Positions 1-13,099 of a stretch of 64,000 bases of DNA are shown piece after piece. Source of the DNA: Paramecium sonneborni (lineage: Eukaryota > Ciliophora > Oligohymenophorea > Peniculida > Parameciidae); NCBI GenBank assembly GCA_905182985.1, contig CAJJDN010000074.1, positions 325,323 to 389,322 on the forward strand. The letters run 5' to 3'. The translations under genes were made by a program, and so were the position numbers. The notes beneath the pieces were generated by a model, which worked only from the letters and a program-made list of their open reading frames with translations, did not search any database and was not told the origin of the DNA. Positions within the stretch are counted from its first letter, which is position 1. Every line of letters begins with the position of its first letter.

Positions 1-1995
1 TCTGATTAAGAAGAAATTGAATCTAAGAGGACTTTTCCAAAAAAGTAATCAATTCTTTTACCACGAACAATTATTTAGGAAAGGGAGACTATATCAGAGT
101 ATATAGAAATGTAATACAAAGAACAATTAGCAGATCTTTTAAATTTACTTTTTTCTAAAAGCAATGTTTTTTACGAATAAATTCTTTTTAAATAGGTTTT
201 TTTTGATTTTAATTATGATCTTAATTTAAAATTAAAAGGAATTTGTCCTGGTAGTTTACTGAGTGCTTTACAATATAATCTAAAATTTGAATCAAAATTT
301 GAACCTAAGGATATAATTTTTGGAACTCCATATGCATAAGTAGATGAAAGTGTCATAAATAAATTCAATTTGAAATAGTTCTTGCATTAAAAAACGTATT
401 AACAATTATATAAAACACCTATTATTTCAGCATCATCATAAATGACCCCATTAACAACTCCTCCAACAAAAGGAGCTCATTCAATTAAGTAAATCAATAA
501 ATAGATTTTTTTTGATTCTTCTTCAATTATACAATTGAGATTTGATGTTCAAAGTTTTTCAATGTAAGAAATAGAAATCTGTAAATTGGTGAATAAATTT
601 AATATCTTCAAACTTTAGTAAAACTACTAATTGGCAATAAAAGTTCTTCATATGTAAATTAAATTTTGACAAATCAGACGCCTAAACCTTCTAGATGGAC
701 TTGAACATTCCAGTAACATATCATTGGCCAGAACCATAGTATTGACAGACCTAGCAGAATTACATTTTAAATAAAAGCAGTATTAACAAACGATGGTTCG
801 ATTAGCAGAAGCATTAAAATAATAAAATCCAAGCATTTATATTGACAGTGATAATTTACTCAATCAACTTTCCAATATGAATTAAAGATTGATTCCTAAA
901 GTAGGAATGATTCGACCATTAATGTTATTATTAGAAATAGTAACTGAATTGTATTAGGAATATGTATTGATAGTTTTTGATTTGTTGATATTCAATCTGG
1001 AATTTTGTCTTGGTTCATAACATCATTACTATGCCAAAGTATTCAATATTATGGGTACCTTTTTCAAGAATAAAGGTTAAATAGAGGATATGCTTTAAAT
1101 GAACACGATGTAAATCATTTGTTTAATCAAAACAATTGGTCATCAACACTAATTGACTGCTGAAGCCTATATTGAAATTGGAGAATAAAAATAAAGTCCC
1201 GAATAATAAATACTTTTTTATGAAAAGGCATTTTACATTTTTGAAACACTCTATTCAGACAATAGTCTATAAACAGCTTATGTGGCTTGTAAATTGACTA
1301 AGGCTTACACAGATTGTGGTAAAATTAATGAAGCTTTAAAGATAAGTTAATTAGCTTGTAAAATATTAAAAACTAAAGCTCAAGATAATTTGGCTCATCT
1401 TTTAGAATTGAGTTATTATAGAGCTTATAATTTTTACAAGAATTCTTAAAAAGAGTCAGCTAGAAAAGAATGTGAAGAGTATTTTAATGTTTTACTATTA
1501 TATTGGGATCAGATATAAGCATATGATTAGCAAGATTAAAGTCATTTAGATTTAAATAATAATAAGGATTTATAATCGTTTCCAGTTTAATTAATTGAAA
1601 TGACTCGCAAGACTTTGATTATTTTTACTGAAATATTTTTAGCAGAGGCTTCAAAAGAACATAGAAATTTTTTATATTAAATGTTTGATTTGATTATAGA
1701 GAATCATGCAAGATCTAATTTATTAGAACAGTTTGATTCTCAATTTAATATTCAATTTATTCATGTATTAAAGAAAATTAAAACTTTGGGTAGTTTATAG
1801 GCTTATTTTGAATGGTCATTAATATAATTTGTAGATAGAACTGGAGGTGATACTAATTGGCTTACATTTAATTTTAAGGTTTAAAATTTTCAATAGTTAA
1901 AAGAGCCATATGAAAATTATGAATGCATAGTAATTACAATAGGAAGAAAAACTTTAGGATAAATTTTTGAAAAGATAATGATAAATAATCCATGA
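1..1995 (+). CDS. TPR-like repeat protein, 5'-truncated by window
   Basis: The frame is open from the first base to TGA at 1993-1995 once a 24-nt intron (654-677) is removed, giving at least 656 residues. TAA/TAG read as Gln throughout. The first third is not recognised. The middle and C-terminal part is all-helical, with tetratricopeptide-like helix pairs (for example around 1261-1440, with motifs such as AYVACKLTKAY followed by NEALKISQLACKIL). This suggests a scaffold for protein-protein contacts; no catalytic motif is visible. The start codon lies upstream of the window. TPR-type proteins are abundant in ciliates, so the specific role is unknown. I am confident of the gene and moderately confident of the TPR call. 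Confidence 0.75.
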
Positions 1996-2086
1996 GATTT
2001 ACATTTTGTTTAGATTTTATTTATTATATATTGTTCAATAAATATATTTGAATTATTAATAATGATTACCCGCAATAAAAAAAAAT

Positions 2087-2377
2087 ATGAAAAGAGATCA
2101 TAATGAATTAAATTAATTAGTATACATTGAGTTTTTGGTTGAAGCTTAAAATATTTAAATAAAATATTGTATAGATAAAAATGATATTTAGAAAGTAAAT
2201 ATTGGAATACGGTTAATCTAAAATTAATATATGCTTCAACAACTTAAGAAGAAAAGAAATGTTGAGAAAAATTCAATATATATTTGGAGAATTTTTTAAT
2301 TAAAAATGAGTAGAAGAGAGGAAAAGTGGAAAAAGTATTGTTTTATTGAGTTTAAAAGGATTGAGAACAAGAAATGA
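2087..2377 (+). CDS. possible small basic protein
   Basis: ATG at 2087 opens a 96-residue frame ending at TGA 2375, rich in Lys, Gln and Ile, between the TPR-like gene and the EF-hand kinase. A second frame downstream (about 2350-2490) also looks protein-like, so the true structure may include an unrecognised intron, or the stretch may be non-coding. No domain is recognised. This is the only content I can suggest for the 495-bp gap 1996-2490. Confidence 0.25.
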
Positions 2378-2490
2378 GGATATAAGAAAATTGGATGTAT
2401 GGAGAAAGGAAAGGAATGTTAGACATGTTAGAATATAGGATTGGATAATGAATATAATATTGATAAAGATGATTGAATTTAATTTATTTA

Positions 2491-4123
2491 ATGGGGGAGA
2501 AAAGAATTGACAAATATCTGTTCAATCCTAAAGATCTTATTGGAGAAGGTTCATATGCTTAAGTGTATAGAGGACGAGATGAAAAGACAGGAGTAAAAGT
2601 AGCGATAAAAGTATTAAACAAATCAGTCATAAATGCGTATTAAAGATTAATCGAAATTTAGAGATGATTATTTAAGGGAAGGTTTAATCTCAGAGATAAA
2701 AGTGATGTAGAAATTGAAGAGTCCAAACATTGTGTAATTAATGGATGTGATGGAGACCAATAATAACTATTATATAATTTAGGAATATTGTGATAGTGGA
2801 GATTTAGATAAATTGATTGAAAAGTATTTATAATAATTATGATTAGCTATGGGGCTTAAAAGAAAACAATGCCTGAGAAAGATGCAGTAAAATTTATGAT
2901 TGATATTTTAAATGGATTTATTTAACTAATAAAGAATGGTATTATTCATAGAGATTTAAAACCAGCCAACATTTTAATAGACAAAGGAGTATAAATATTA
3001 ATTTTATTCTAGACTTTTAAATTAGCAGATTTTGGATTTGCAAAATGTGTTGACAATTTCAAAAAGGATATGTTAGCTTCATTAGTAGGTACACCTCTAT
3101 ATATGTCACCATAAATATTGGATAATAAAAAATACACATCCAAAACTGATATTTGGAGTATAGCATTTATCTTTTATGAAGCACTCTATGGTAAAAGTAA
3201 AATATTCTCTTTTTTATTATCTTTTAGCTCCTTGGACTGCTAGATCACCTTAAGAACTCTTAAAAAATATTAGAAATTAACCTCTATAATTTAAAGGACC
3301 TTAAATATCAAAAGAAGCCTAAGAATTTCTAACAGGTTGTTTATAAGCTGAAGAAAAAGATAGATTATCTTGGGATGAAATATATAGACATCCTTTATTT
3401 AAAGGACATTTCACCGATTTTGTTAAAAATGTAAGCATTTTAGAGGACAAAGCTACCTATTTAATTAATGATATAAGACAGATGATTATTAAAGAATAAA
3501 TTGACATTGGAGAATTATTTGCTGAACTTGATATGACTAAAGATAAAGCATTAAATGTTAATGAATTGGGTAAATTCTTATAAAGAGTTGATAAAAATCT
3601 TACAAGAGAAGAAATTGAATATATATTCAATAAATTTGATGATGATGGAAATAATCTAATTGAATTTAATGAATTCAAAAAATGGTTAGAAGAAAATGAT
3701 GTAAAATATTATTCAGCTTTCTCTTTAGTGTAGAATGACAGCATCTGAAGTAAGCAGAACTAAAAAGAAAGTTAGTATTCTCATGAAACCATAATAAGAT
3801 ATTTAAGCAGGATCTCTTGATGATAGAGTAAGAGTTGTAATTGAAAAACTTAAGATATCCATTGTTAAATATAATATCAATCTTTTAGATTTGTTTAACA
3901 AAGTAAACTTATTTATTATTTCTAGTATGATAAATCAGCTAATCATGAATTAGATGTCTAAGAATTAGGTAAACTATTAAAGAGAATTGATTAAACTGTC
4001 ACAGATGAAGAAGCAAAAGCCATCTTTACCTTTTTTGATCACAATAAAGATGGATCCGTTTCATTTAATGAATTTGAGTTTGTTTTGAAAGAATGCTTAG
4101 TTAAATAAAAAATCAAATAGTGA
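2491..4123 (+). CDS. Ser/Thr protein kinase with C-terminal EF-hands (CDPK-like)
   Basis: Six introns (2637-2661, 2824-2846, 2989-3012, 3197-3227, 3701-3728, 3903-3925) leave 1479 coding nt, 492 residues. The kinase domain begins almost at the start: glycine loop GEGSYAQVYRG, Lys in VAIKV, catalytic HRDLKPANIL, DFG in ADFGFAK, and an APE-equivalent SPQ followed by DIWS. After the C-lobe come EF-hand-like pairs. Loops such as DDDGNNLIEFNE and DHNKDGSVSFNE keep the acidic ligands, while others (DMTKDKALNVNE and a loop near KSANHELDVQE) are weaker. This is the layout of calcium-dependent protein kinases of alveolates, although the catalytic domain also resembles the ULK/Aurora-like kinases common in ciliates. 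Activity on Ser/Thr substrates under calcium control is inferred. Confidence 0.85.
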
Positions 4124-4341
4124 CCATGATTTATCTAAATATCATTAAAAATTTAAAATATATTTTTTTTATACTTTATAAATCATTATTTTGCTTATCA
4201 TCTATATTTCAATCAAATATTCCTTATTTATTTATAAGAGATTATAAGTTTAAAATCAAACTTATAATAATAGAAAAATAAATAAAAATTTAATCTTTGA
4301 TAATCATTATTTTATTTATCAATCAAAAAAAATTTTATTTA

Positions 4342-5596
4342 TCAAGCAATTCCTATCAAAGAATTGTATACCTTCATAAATAGAATAATCGCTTTATTCA
4401 ATGGATTTATAACATATGGTCTTAATCCTCTAGCTAGTGTGAACCATCCAATAGTTTTTCTTAATTTAGTCTTATATAATTTATCATTCTCTGCCATTTT
4501 CAAATGCTGTTCATATGATATTCTAGGAATACCCTCTTCTCCTAAAAAATTCTTTATCAATATATCAATATCTAAAATAGATTAATTGTATACTTTCGCT
4601 AAAAGACTTCTCTTCTATTTCTGTAATTAAGGGAGCATCTATCTAAAATTCTCTTAATAAACATATTGGAGATAAAATTGAAAAAACTATACCGAGTTTT
4701 GGAAAACTGAAATAAACATTTAAAAAATAGGATAATATAACTGAATAGCCTATTAAATATCCTATATAAATATGTAAATAATAAGGCAAATGATCTTAGT
4801 ATGGAATCTTTAATGATATATAACCTGTTGTTATATACACTGCATAAAGTAAATAATCGACGTGTTTAATTATTAATGAGATTATTGTATTTTCAGGCAA
4901 AATTATTACTAAAATGTCAAATAATGAAGTTTGAAGTAATAATAATAAACTGAAAAGTAAAGCTTACAAGGTTAATTTAATTTGATCAATTATAGTAGAG
5001 AATCCTACATTATTGTCTCTTTTTAAATTGTAAATAAAAAATTGTCTATTCTATTTCACATTTGTTTCATATTATATTGCTGTTTAAGTAATCTTTCCAA
5101 CATAAACCAATTATCGAATATTATTTTCTAGGTACAATAGTACAGGTATAATTTAAATCAACAATAATATCAGTTTGGGAAAAGATAATAATGACAAAAA
5201 ATATACAAGCAAGTCAATTAGAAAAATGATAGCTAATTTTATGCTTGCAAATTCTATAGCTTGTTTTAAATATCTTTTAATTTCAATACAACATTTCTCC
5301 TAAGGATCTAAAGCATACCATCTTATTCCTTTCATGAATTTAATGCTATCAAATAATCCATAAAGGAATAATATAGACTATGTTTTTATATATTTCATTT
5401 TAATTATATAAATGATTTTTTTTAATATTATGAATTCAGCATATTTTTTATTATATTTATAATAATATCTTAAATCTAACATTCTTATTTCCCTTTTAAT
5501 TTTATATTGTTGTTCATTTTCATATTTAATTGAAAAGTATATAATTTACTCAAAATAATTTTCAATCCAAAATTGATATAAAGAAATAAAACTCAT
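4342..5596 (-). CDS. EI24-like multi-pass membrane protein
   Basis: Read on the minus strand from ATG 5596-5594 to TGA at 4342, with one 22-nt intron (4572-4593): 410 residues. There are at least five hydrophobic segments. The central part, a Leu-rich helix followed by a polar YLLYAVY-type segment, a YQDHLPYYLHIYIGY motif and a hydrophobic stretch ending FSILSPICLL, follows the order of conserved blocks in the EI24/EPG-4 family. Those are ER membrane proteins acting in autophagy and calcium handling; the family call is from memory of the pattern. The frame stays open upstream to about 5836 without a convincing ATG, so an earlier start behind an intron is possible. Only the first ~90 codons reappear in the second contig copy (6630-6862). 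Confidence 0.6.
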
Positions 5597-6226
5597 TGGT
5601 TTATTAAATTTCGAGAAATAAAAAATTTGTTAAATAAAGACTTGAAATCCTAATATTTTTAAGAAAAAAAATATAGTAGAGATTTTAAAATGAAATAATT
5701 CAAATATTTTCAAAACAGAATGAATTTAGTAAAAATGTTTGGCTATTTTAATGTAAAATTATTATTATTAACACTTAATAAAATAAAATAATTAACAAAA
5801 TAAGTCAATCGAATGCAAAGAACCTAAGAGATTTGTTCATAAAATAATAATTTAATAGTAAAATAAAATTTAACCAAATAGAAAATAATTAAGTAATTGA
5901 AATAAAAAAGTAGATATTTCTTAATGTTATTATAATCTAAAGAATTGTAATGTATGCAATAAAATGAGAGTTGCAATTAATGGTTCATTTTTCCTAAAAG
6001 TTAAGGTAAGTACAAAAAACTTAAGGGAATAAGTTAGTAGAAGGCAATTTAAATTTTTGAATATAATTGGAAAAGGTAGATTTGGAAGAATTTGAAGAGT
6101 AAGAATAAAGAAGAATAAGAAATTATTTTCATTAAAAGAAATGTCAAAAAAAAAGTGTTATTTCAATTTTAAATGAGAATATTTCTTAGAATATATGCAT
6201 CATCCTTTTTTTGTTAATATGTGGTA
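5364..6226. repeat. duplicated contig end, copy 1 (left of N6629)
   Basis: This 863-bp segment recurs at 6630-7492 with a constant offset of 1266 and no length change. Copy 2 begins one base after the N at 6629. Copy 1 carries the 5' part of the EI24-like gene and the N-lobe of the decayed kinase. The pattern is what two overlapping but unmerged contigs would give. Confidence 0.9.
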
Positions 6227-6628
6227 AGCATTTTAGGATAGAGATAATTTATTTTTGATTATAGATTTATTGATTTGTGGTGATTAAGATTTCATTTAAG
6301 AAAGATGAGAAGATTTAGTGAAGCAACTAGTAAATAAGAATAATTATTAAGATAAAGTTTTTTTATTGCTTTTATATTATTGGCTTTAACTTATTAAAAT
6401 TAAAATGGGATTATTTAGAGAGATTTAAAACCACAAAATTTAGTTTAAGAGGAAAATGAATACATGAGATTAATAGATTTGTGTATAGCCAGGATAAATA
6501 AAGGAAATAAGATGTGTAGATAATACTTCAGGAACACTTGGATATATGGGAATACCAGAAGTTATGTGTAGAATGGATCATAGTTGTGGCTAAGCGTTAG
6601 CAAATTAATTAACGCCTTGTCAGTGATA
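5964..6628 (+). pseudogene. decayed STK32/AGC-like protein kinase, copy 1
   Basis: Kinase subdomains can be followed in order but only by changing frame. The glycine loop GKGRFGRI is followed by in-frame TGA where Trp is usual. LKEMSKKK supplies the Lys. The LEYMHHPFF helix lies after another TGA. The DLL..GDLRFHL block needs a one-base shift. The catalytic loop reads QRDLKPQN (His lost), DFG reads DLC, and the activation segment SGTLGYMG is in yet another frame. The order and the DLLxGGDLRFHL signature resemble the STK32/YANK group of AGC kinases. The copy runs into the N at 6629. So many breaks together argue for a pseudogene and not for sequencing error alone. It is absent as an intact gene anywhere in the window. 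Confidence 0.75.
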
Positions 6629-6629
6629 N
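6629..6629. other. assembly gap (single N)
   Basis: One ambiguous base joins sequence ending in cagtgat-a to a restart of the 863-bp segment first seen at 5364. It marks a scaffold join of undefined length, not a real one-base gap. Confidence 0.9.
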
Positions 6630-7492
6630 AGGAATAATATAGACTATGTTTTTATATATTTCATTTTAATTATATAAATGATTTTTTTTAATATTATGAA
6701 TTCAGCATATTTTTTATTATATTTATAATAATATCTTAAATCTAACATTCTTATTTCCCTTTTAATTTTATATTGTTGTTCATTTTCATATTTAATTGAA
6801 AAGTATATAATTTACTCAAAATAATTTTCAATCCAAAATTGATATAAAGAAATAAAACTCATTGGTTTATTAAATTTCGAGAAATAAAAAATTTGTTAAA
6901 TAAAGACTTGAAATCCTAATATTTTTAAGAAAAAAAATATAGTAGAGATTTTAAAATGAAATAATTCAAATATTTTCAAAACAGAATGAATTTAGTAAAA
7001 ATGTTTGGCTATTTTAATGTAAAATTATTATTATTAACACTTAATAAAATAAAATAATTAACAAAATAAGTCAATCGAATGCAAAGAACCTAAGAGATTT
7101 GTTCATAAAATAATAATTTAATAGTAAAATAAAATTTAACCAAATAGAAAATAATTAAGTAATTGAAATAAAAAAGTAGATATTTCTTAATGTTATTATA
7201 ATCTAAAGAATTGTAATGTATGCAATAAAATGAGAGTTGCAATTAATGGTTCATTTTTCCTAAAAGTTAAGGTAAGTACAAAAAACTTAAGGGAATAAGT
7301 TAGTAGAAGGCAATTTAAATTTTTGAATATAATTGGAAAAGGTAGATTTGGAAGAATTTGAAGAGTAAGAATAAAGAAGAATAAGAAATTATTTTCATTA
7401 AAAGAAATGTCAAAAAAAAAGTGTTATTTCAATTTTAAATGAGAATATTTCTTAGAATATATGCATCATCCTTTTTTTGTTAATATGTGGTA
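6630..7492. repeat. duplicated contig end, copy 2 (right of N6629)
   Basis: This matches 5364-6226 along its whole length. It diverges right after the shared gtggTA: copy 1 continues into the kinase middle, copy 2 jumps to C-lobe sequence. The junction lies at a TA dinucleotide. Confidence 0.9.
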
Positions 7493-7950
7493 CTAGAATA
7501 AATTTCATCTTAATAGATTTAAGTAAAAGAGAGGAATTACCTTTAAAGAGAATGCTCTTGATTTTGTTAATTAGGTATAATCTTATTCAATTATTCTAGT
7601 ATTAAGAAAACCAGGAATAGGTAGTAATGGAATGATAGAGATATTGCATCACTCTTGATTGAAAGTATATCCTTGTGACAATTTGTTAAAAAAGAAAATT
7701 TAAGTTCTTTATGTTCCAGGGTATTTAAATCAAATAGGATTCTTAGCTGTTGATGATTATTTTCAGTTTTAAAATCAAATTTAAGAAGATGTATAATTAG
7801 ATTATGAATAAGTTTTTGAGAATTAAGGAGTTTTATTAAGAAATACTGTTTAAAATAATAAATTTATATTCATTTAGCTTTGTTTGATGGATAAAATTTG
7901 GATGTTGGATGAAAAACCATTTAACATTAATAAAAATAAAAGAATTAATG
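7230..7950 (+). pseudogene. decayed kinase, copy 2, lacking the catalytic core
   Basis: After the N-lobe shared with copy 1, the sequence passes at TGG-TA directly to the end of the C-lobe: a helix ENALDFVNQ, a 25-nt intron-like block (GTATAA..TCTAG), then RKPGIGSNGMIE matching the usual RKPxxRLGxNG block. A TGA then stands where the HPW tryptophan should be. An AGC-type C-terminal tail follows to about 7900. Subdomains VI to IX present in copy 1 are missing. It is therefore either a deletion form of the same locus or a mis-joined contig. Confidence 0.65.
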
Positions 7951-8022
7951 TTAAAAAAAAAATCATAACCTTTTTCTCCAGTGACATAAAAATGTTATTA
8001 ATTATATAATTATAAAAGATAG

Positions 8023-8840
8023 TCAATTTTTTTTTATTTTAAATTTCTGTGAATCATCTAAGATTTCTTCTTCATACAGTTTTTATGACATTTGCCTTTT
8101 TAGATTTTCGTATCTTTCATCTAATTCTCCATATTTGATAAGTAAATCATCTATATAATTATTTTTTTAATCAATGCCTTGCAATAATTCCTCACATTTT
8201 TTTTGTAATAATCGAATGACTTCTTAATTTTGAACTACTTTTTCTTATTCAAAGATTTTTGCCTTTAACAGTTGGATTTCCTATAGGCTTGACTAAGACT
8301 CATACCCTTAGGTATTTATTGTGGATCTCTTTGATATCGTTTTCAATACGAGCCTTCAATGTATTTTCAAATTATTTGTTAAAGTCATTAATAATAAGTT
8401 AATTATTAGAAGTGAGCTCCTCTAATTCTTATTTTTTATCATTATATAACAAAATTAATTGTTAATTCTCTGATTTTAAGGAAGAGACTAATTGATTAAG
8501 TTATCTGAGTTCTTTATCATAGTTTTCCTTAATAGACAATTATTCTTCTAATTATTATTTAAAATGAATCAAACTGATTTGACAATCTGAAATAAATTGC
8601 CTATATTAAAATAATATATTAGTACTTCATTTCATTAATTTATAACTATTGATTTTGAATAATCTTATCTTATTCATAACATTTTTATTTGAATATTTTT
8701 AATTCTTCAAATTGATTATAGATTTAAGGTTAGATAGTTGGATGAATACTATTGTTGTATTTAGATGTAGAATATTTTTGATCATCTGGTATAAAAGTTG
8801 CAACTGAATGAGATTGAGTTCGTAAAGGAGATTTACTCAT
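8023..8840 (-). CDS. coiled-coil protein, 255 residues
   Basis: ATG 8840-8838 to TGA 8023-8025 on the minus strand, with two 25-nt introns (GTACTA..ATATAG and GTATGAG..CCTATAG). About 30 polar N-terminal residues (Ser/Thr/Pro-rich, SPLRTQSHS) precede one nearly continuous amphipathic helix with many Glu, Lys, Gln and Leu, typical of a long coiled coil. No catalytic or membrane motif is seen. It lies divergently from CDC48, with 128 bp between start codons. A cytoskeletal or basal-body scaffold role would be a guess. Confidence 0.8.
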
Positions 8841-8968
8841 AATTCGTTAAAATGACATAATAATAATTTGTAATTAATTTCTAAATAGCTCTGGAATATT
8901 AAATTAATTATATTTAAACAAAATCATCCTAATGTGAAAATATTAATATTTATTTTAAAAGTTTAGGA

Positions 8969-11552
<2,584 letters not shown>

Positions 11553-11648
11553 TTAATATATATTATATTAAAGAAAGTAATAATTAAATTATTAATACCT
11601 TTTAGAATAATAAGTTTTATTGCTATAAATTAAATGTAGAAAATAAAC

Positions 11649-11890
11649 TCATTTTTTAGCTACGCCCTTCTTTTTTGCTAAATATTTTAATCAATTGTAA
11701 TAATACCATCTTTTTTTTATTCCTCCTCATATTTTTTTTGATGATCCAATGCTTATTATTTCAATTGTTCTATTGCCAAACGTAATGCTGTTATTTATGC
11801 TTACTTTAACTTATCAGCTTCTTCTAATTAAGCTAATTATATTAAATAGGGCTTTAACATTTCTTTAGCTTCATACTCTGATTGATCCAT
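11649..11890 (-). CDS. small coiled-coil protein, 70 residues
   Basis: ATG 11890-11888, one 29-nt intron (11678-11706), TGA 11649-11651; 213 coding nt. The product is a single Glu/Lys/Gln-rich helix (from YEAKEMLKPYL to YEEEQKK) ending in a basic KKKGVAKK tail. Without splicing the frame would run on into the 3' end of CDC48, so the intron decides the end. It is convergent with CDC48, whose stop is 96 bp away. Function unknown. Confidence 0.65.
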
Positions 11891-11955
11891 TATAATTTAT
11901 TTAAATATATATTATTAAAAATATTAAGATATAATTTATAAAAGATAAAAAGAAT

Positions 11956-12625
11956 TCAATTTCTTTTTCGTTATTTTTAATTTTTTTAATTGTTCATTCC
12001 TTAGATTGATTTTAAGCTCCAATAACCTCCTCCAAAAATAGCAATAATTAACAACAAAAAAAAAGCATAATTGAAATAATTTGGCTTTTATAATAAGTTA
12101 GATTCTTATGATGATTCTTTCCATGCATTTTACCATTCTGATTCAATCTTTTAAGTTTTCTAATATGATTATTTAAGTTTATTTTTCTTATCTAAGTCAC
12201 CTAAATCCTTTTCTAATTTCTTAATTATTTTCAATAAAGACTCTTCTTCCTTTGTTAAAGTTGAATCTATTCCAATAAATTGTTTATAATTAAAATCTTT
12301 CACAACTTCCTTGTAACCCATACTAGATAAGATCTAATACTATTTTTATATTATTTACCTCGTTATTGATATCAATAACTTAAACACAAGATAAAATCAT
12401 TTACATTTATACTTTATGAAATATTGATGTTTTGTTTCCATTCTCAATACTCTCAATAATTTGATTCATGTTTTCTTTCTCATTATTAATATCCTTTATT
12501 GTCTTTATCCAGCAAGCTCCAATTTTTCTCGATAGGCTTTTATATCATAAAAAGTAATACATTTCTTCCTCAGCCTCTTCCTATGCAAAAATTGAAACAA
12601 CCATAAACAATAGAATTTTTAGCAT
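11956..12625 (-). CDS. secretory-pathway single-pass membrane protein
   Basis: ATG 12625-12623 to TGA 11956-11958. Removing a 24-nt intron (GTATTA..AAAAG) and a 25-nt intron (GTAAAT..ATTAG) leaves 206 residues. The N-terminus MLKILLFMVVSIFA is a clear signal peptide with a cleavage site before QEEAEEE. The body is helical and charged. A hydrophobic segment near the C-terminus (FNYAFFLLLIIAIFGGGYW) is a membrane anchor, followed by a short Lys/Gln/Arg-rich tail. The layout is a type I membrane protein with a lumenal coiled coil. No family is recognised. Confidence 0.75.
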
Positions 12626-12719
12626 CAACGTGTTTAATTAAAATATTTAATAAATCAATAAGCATATTGTCTGCAAAAGTTTTAAAAGGATTTAATGTAT
12701 AAATGCAATAAACTATATA

Positions 12720-13046
12720 TCATTCATCTAACAAATTATTAAAATCTTAATCTGAAAGTACTTTATCCTTTGATTTAGCTCTGAGTAAATCTATTTCAAC
12801 TAATTTCTTTTTCTCTTTTTATTTAGCTTCCTCTATCTGTTATAATACTTTATCAAGTTCTTTTTATCTTGCCTAATACTAAGATTTAGTTATTGTTCCT
12901 GTTCTTCCTTTTGATGATTCTATATCATCTATTGGATTATAGGGTGCATCAACTTTTGGTTGAAAATCAATGGAATATCTATATCCAATATAAAAACTTG
13001 CTCCAGCAAATCCAATCAATAATAGTATTTCAAATAATATTGCCAT
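12720..13046 (-). CDS. N-terminally anchored small membrane protein, 108 residues
   Basis: ATG 13046-13044, no intron, TGA 12720-12722. The first ~22 residues (MAILFEILLLIGFAGASFYIGY) form a membrane anchor. A proline-containing linker (DAPYNPIDDIESSKG) and a charged helix (RQKELDKVLQQIEEAKQKEKKK) follow. The reading frame stays open past the stop, which at first looked like a Trp-to-TGA change, but the next gene has its own signal peptide and start, so the stop is genuine. Function unknown. Confidence 0.7.
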
Positions 13047-13099
13047 ATTTACTTATGAAAATAATAATTAATATTAAATAATAATAATAACAAAATTTT

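Noticed and set aside
12716..12725. In-frame TGA between two open stretches on the minus strand, suggesting TGA might be read as Trp
   Set aside because: The downstream stretch is better explained as a separate gene with its own ATG and signal peptide (12625), and other TGAs fall inside short introns. TGG is used for Trp in intact genes such as CDC48, and TGA ends all of them.
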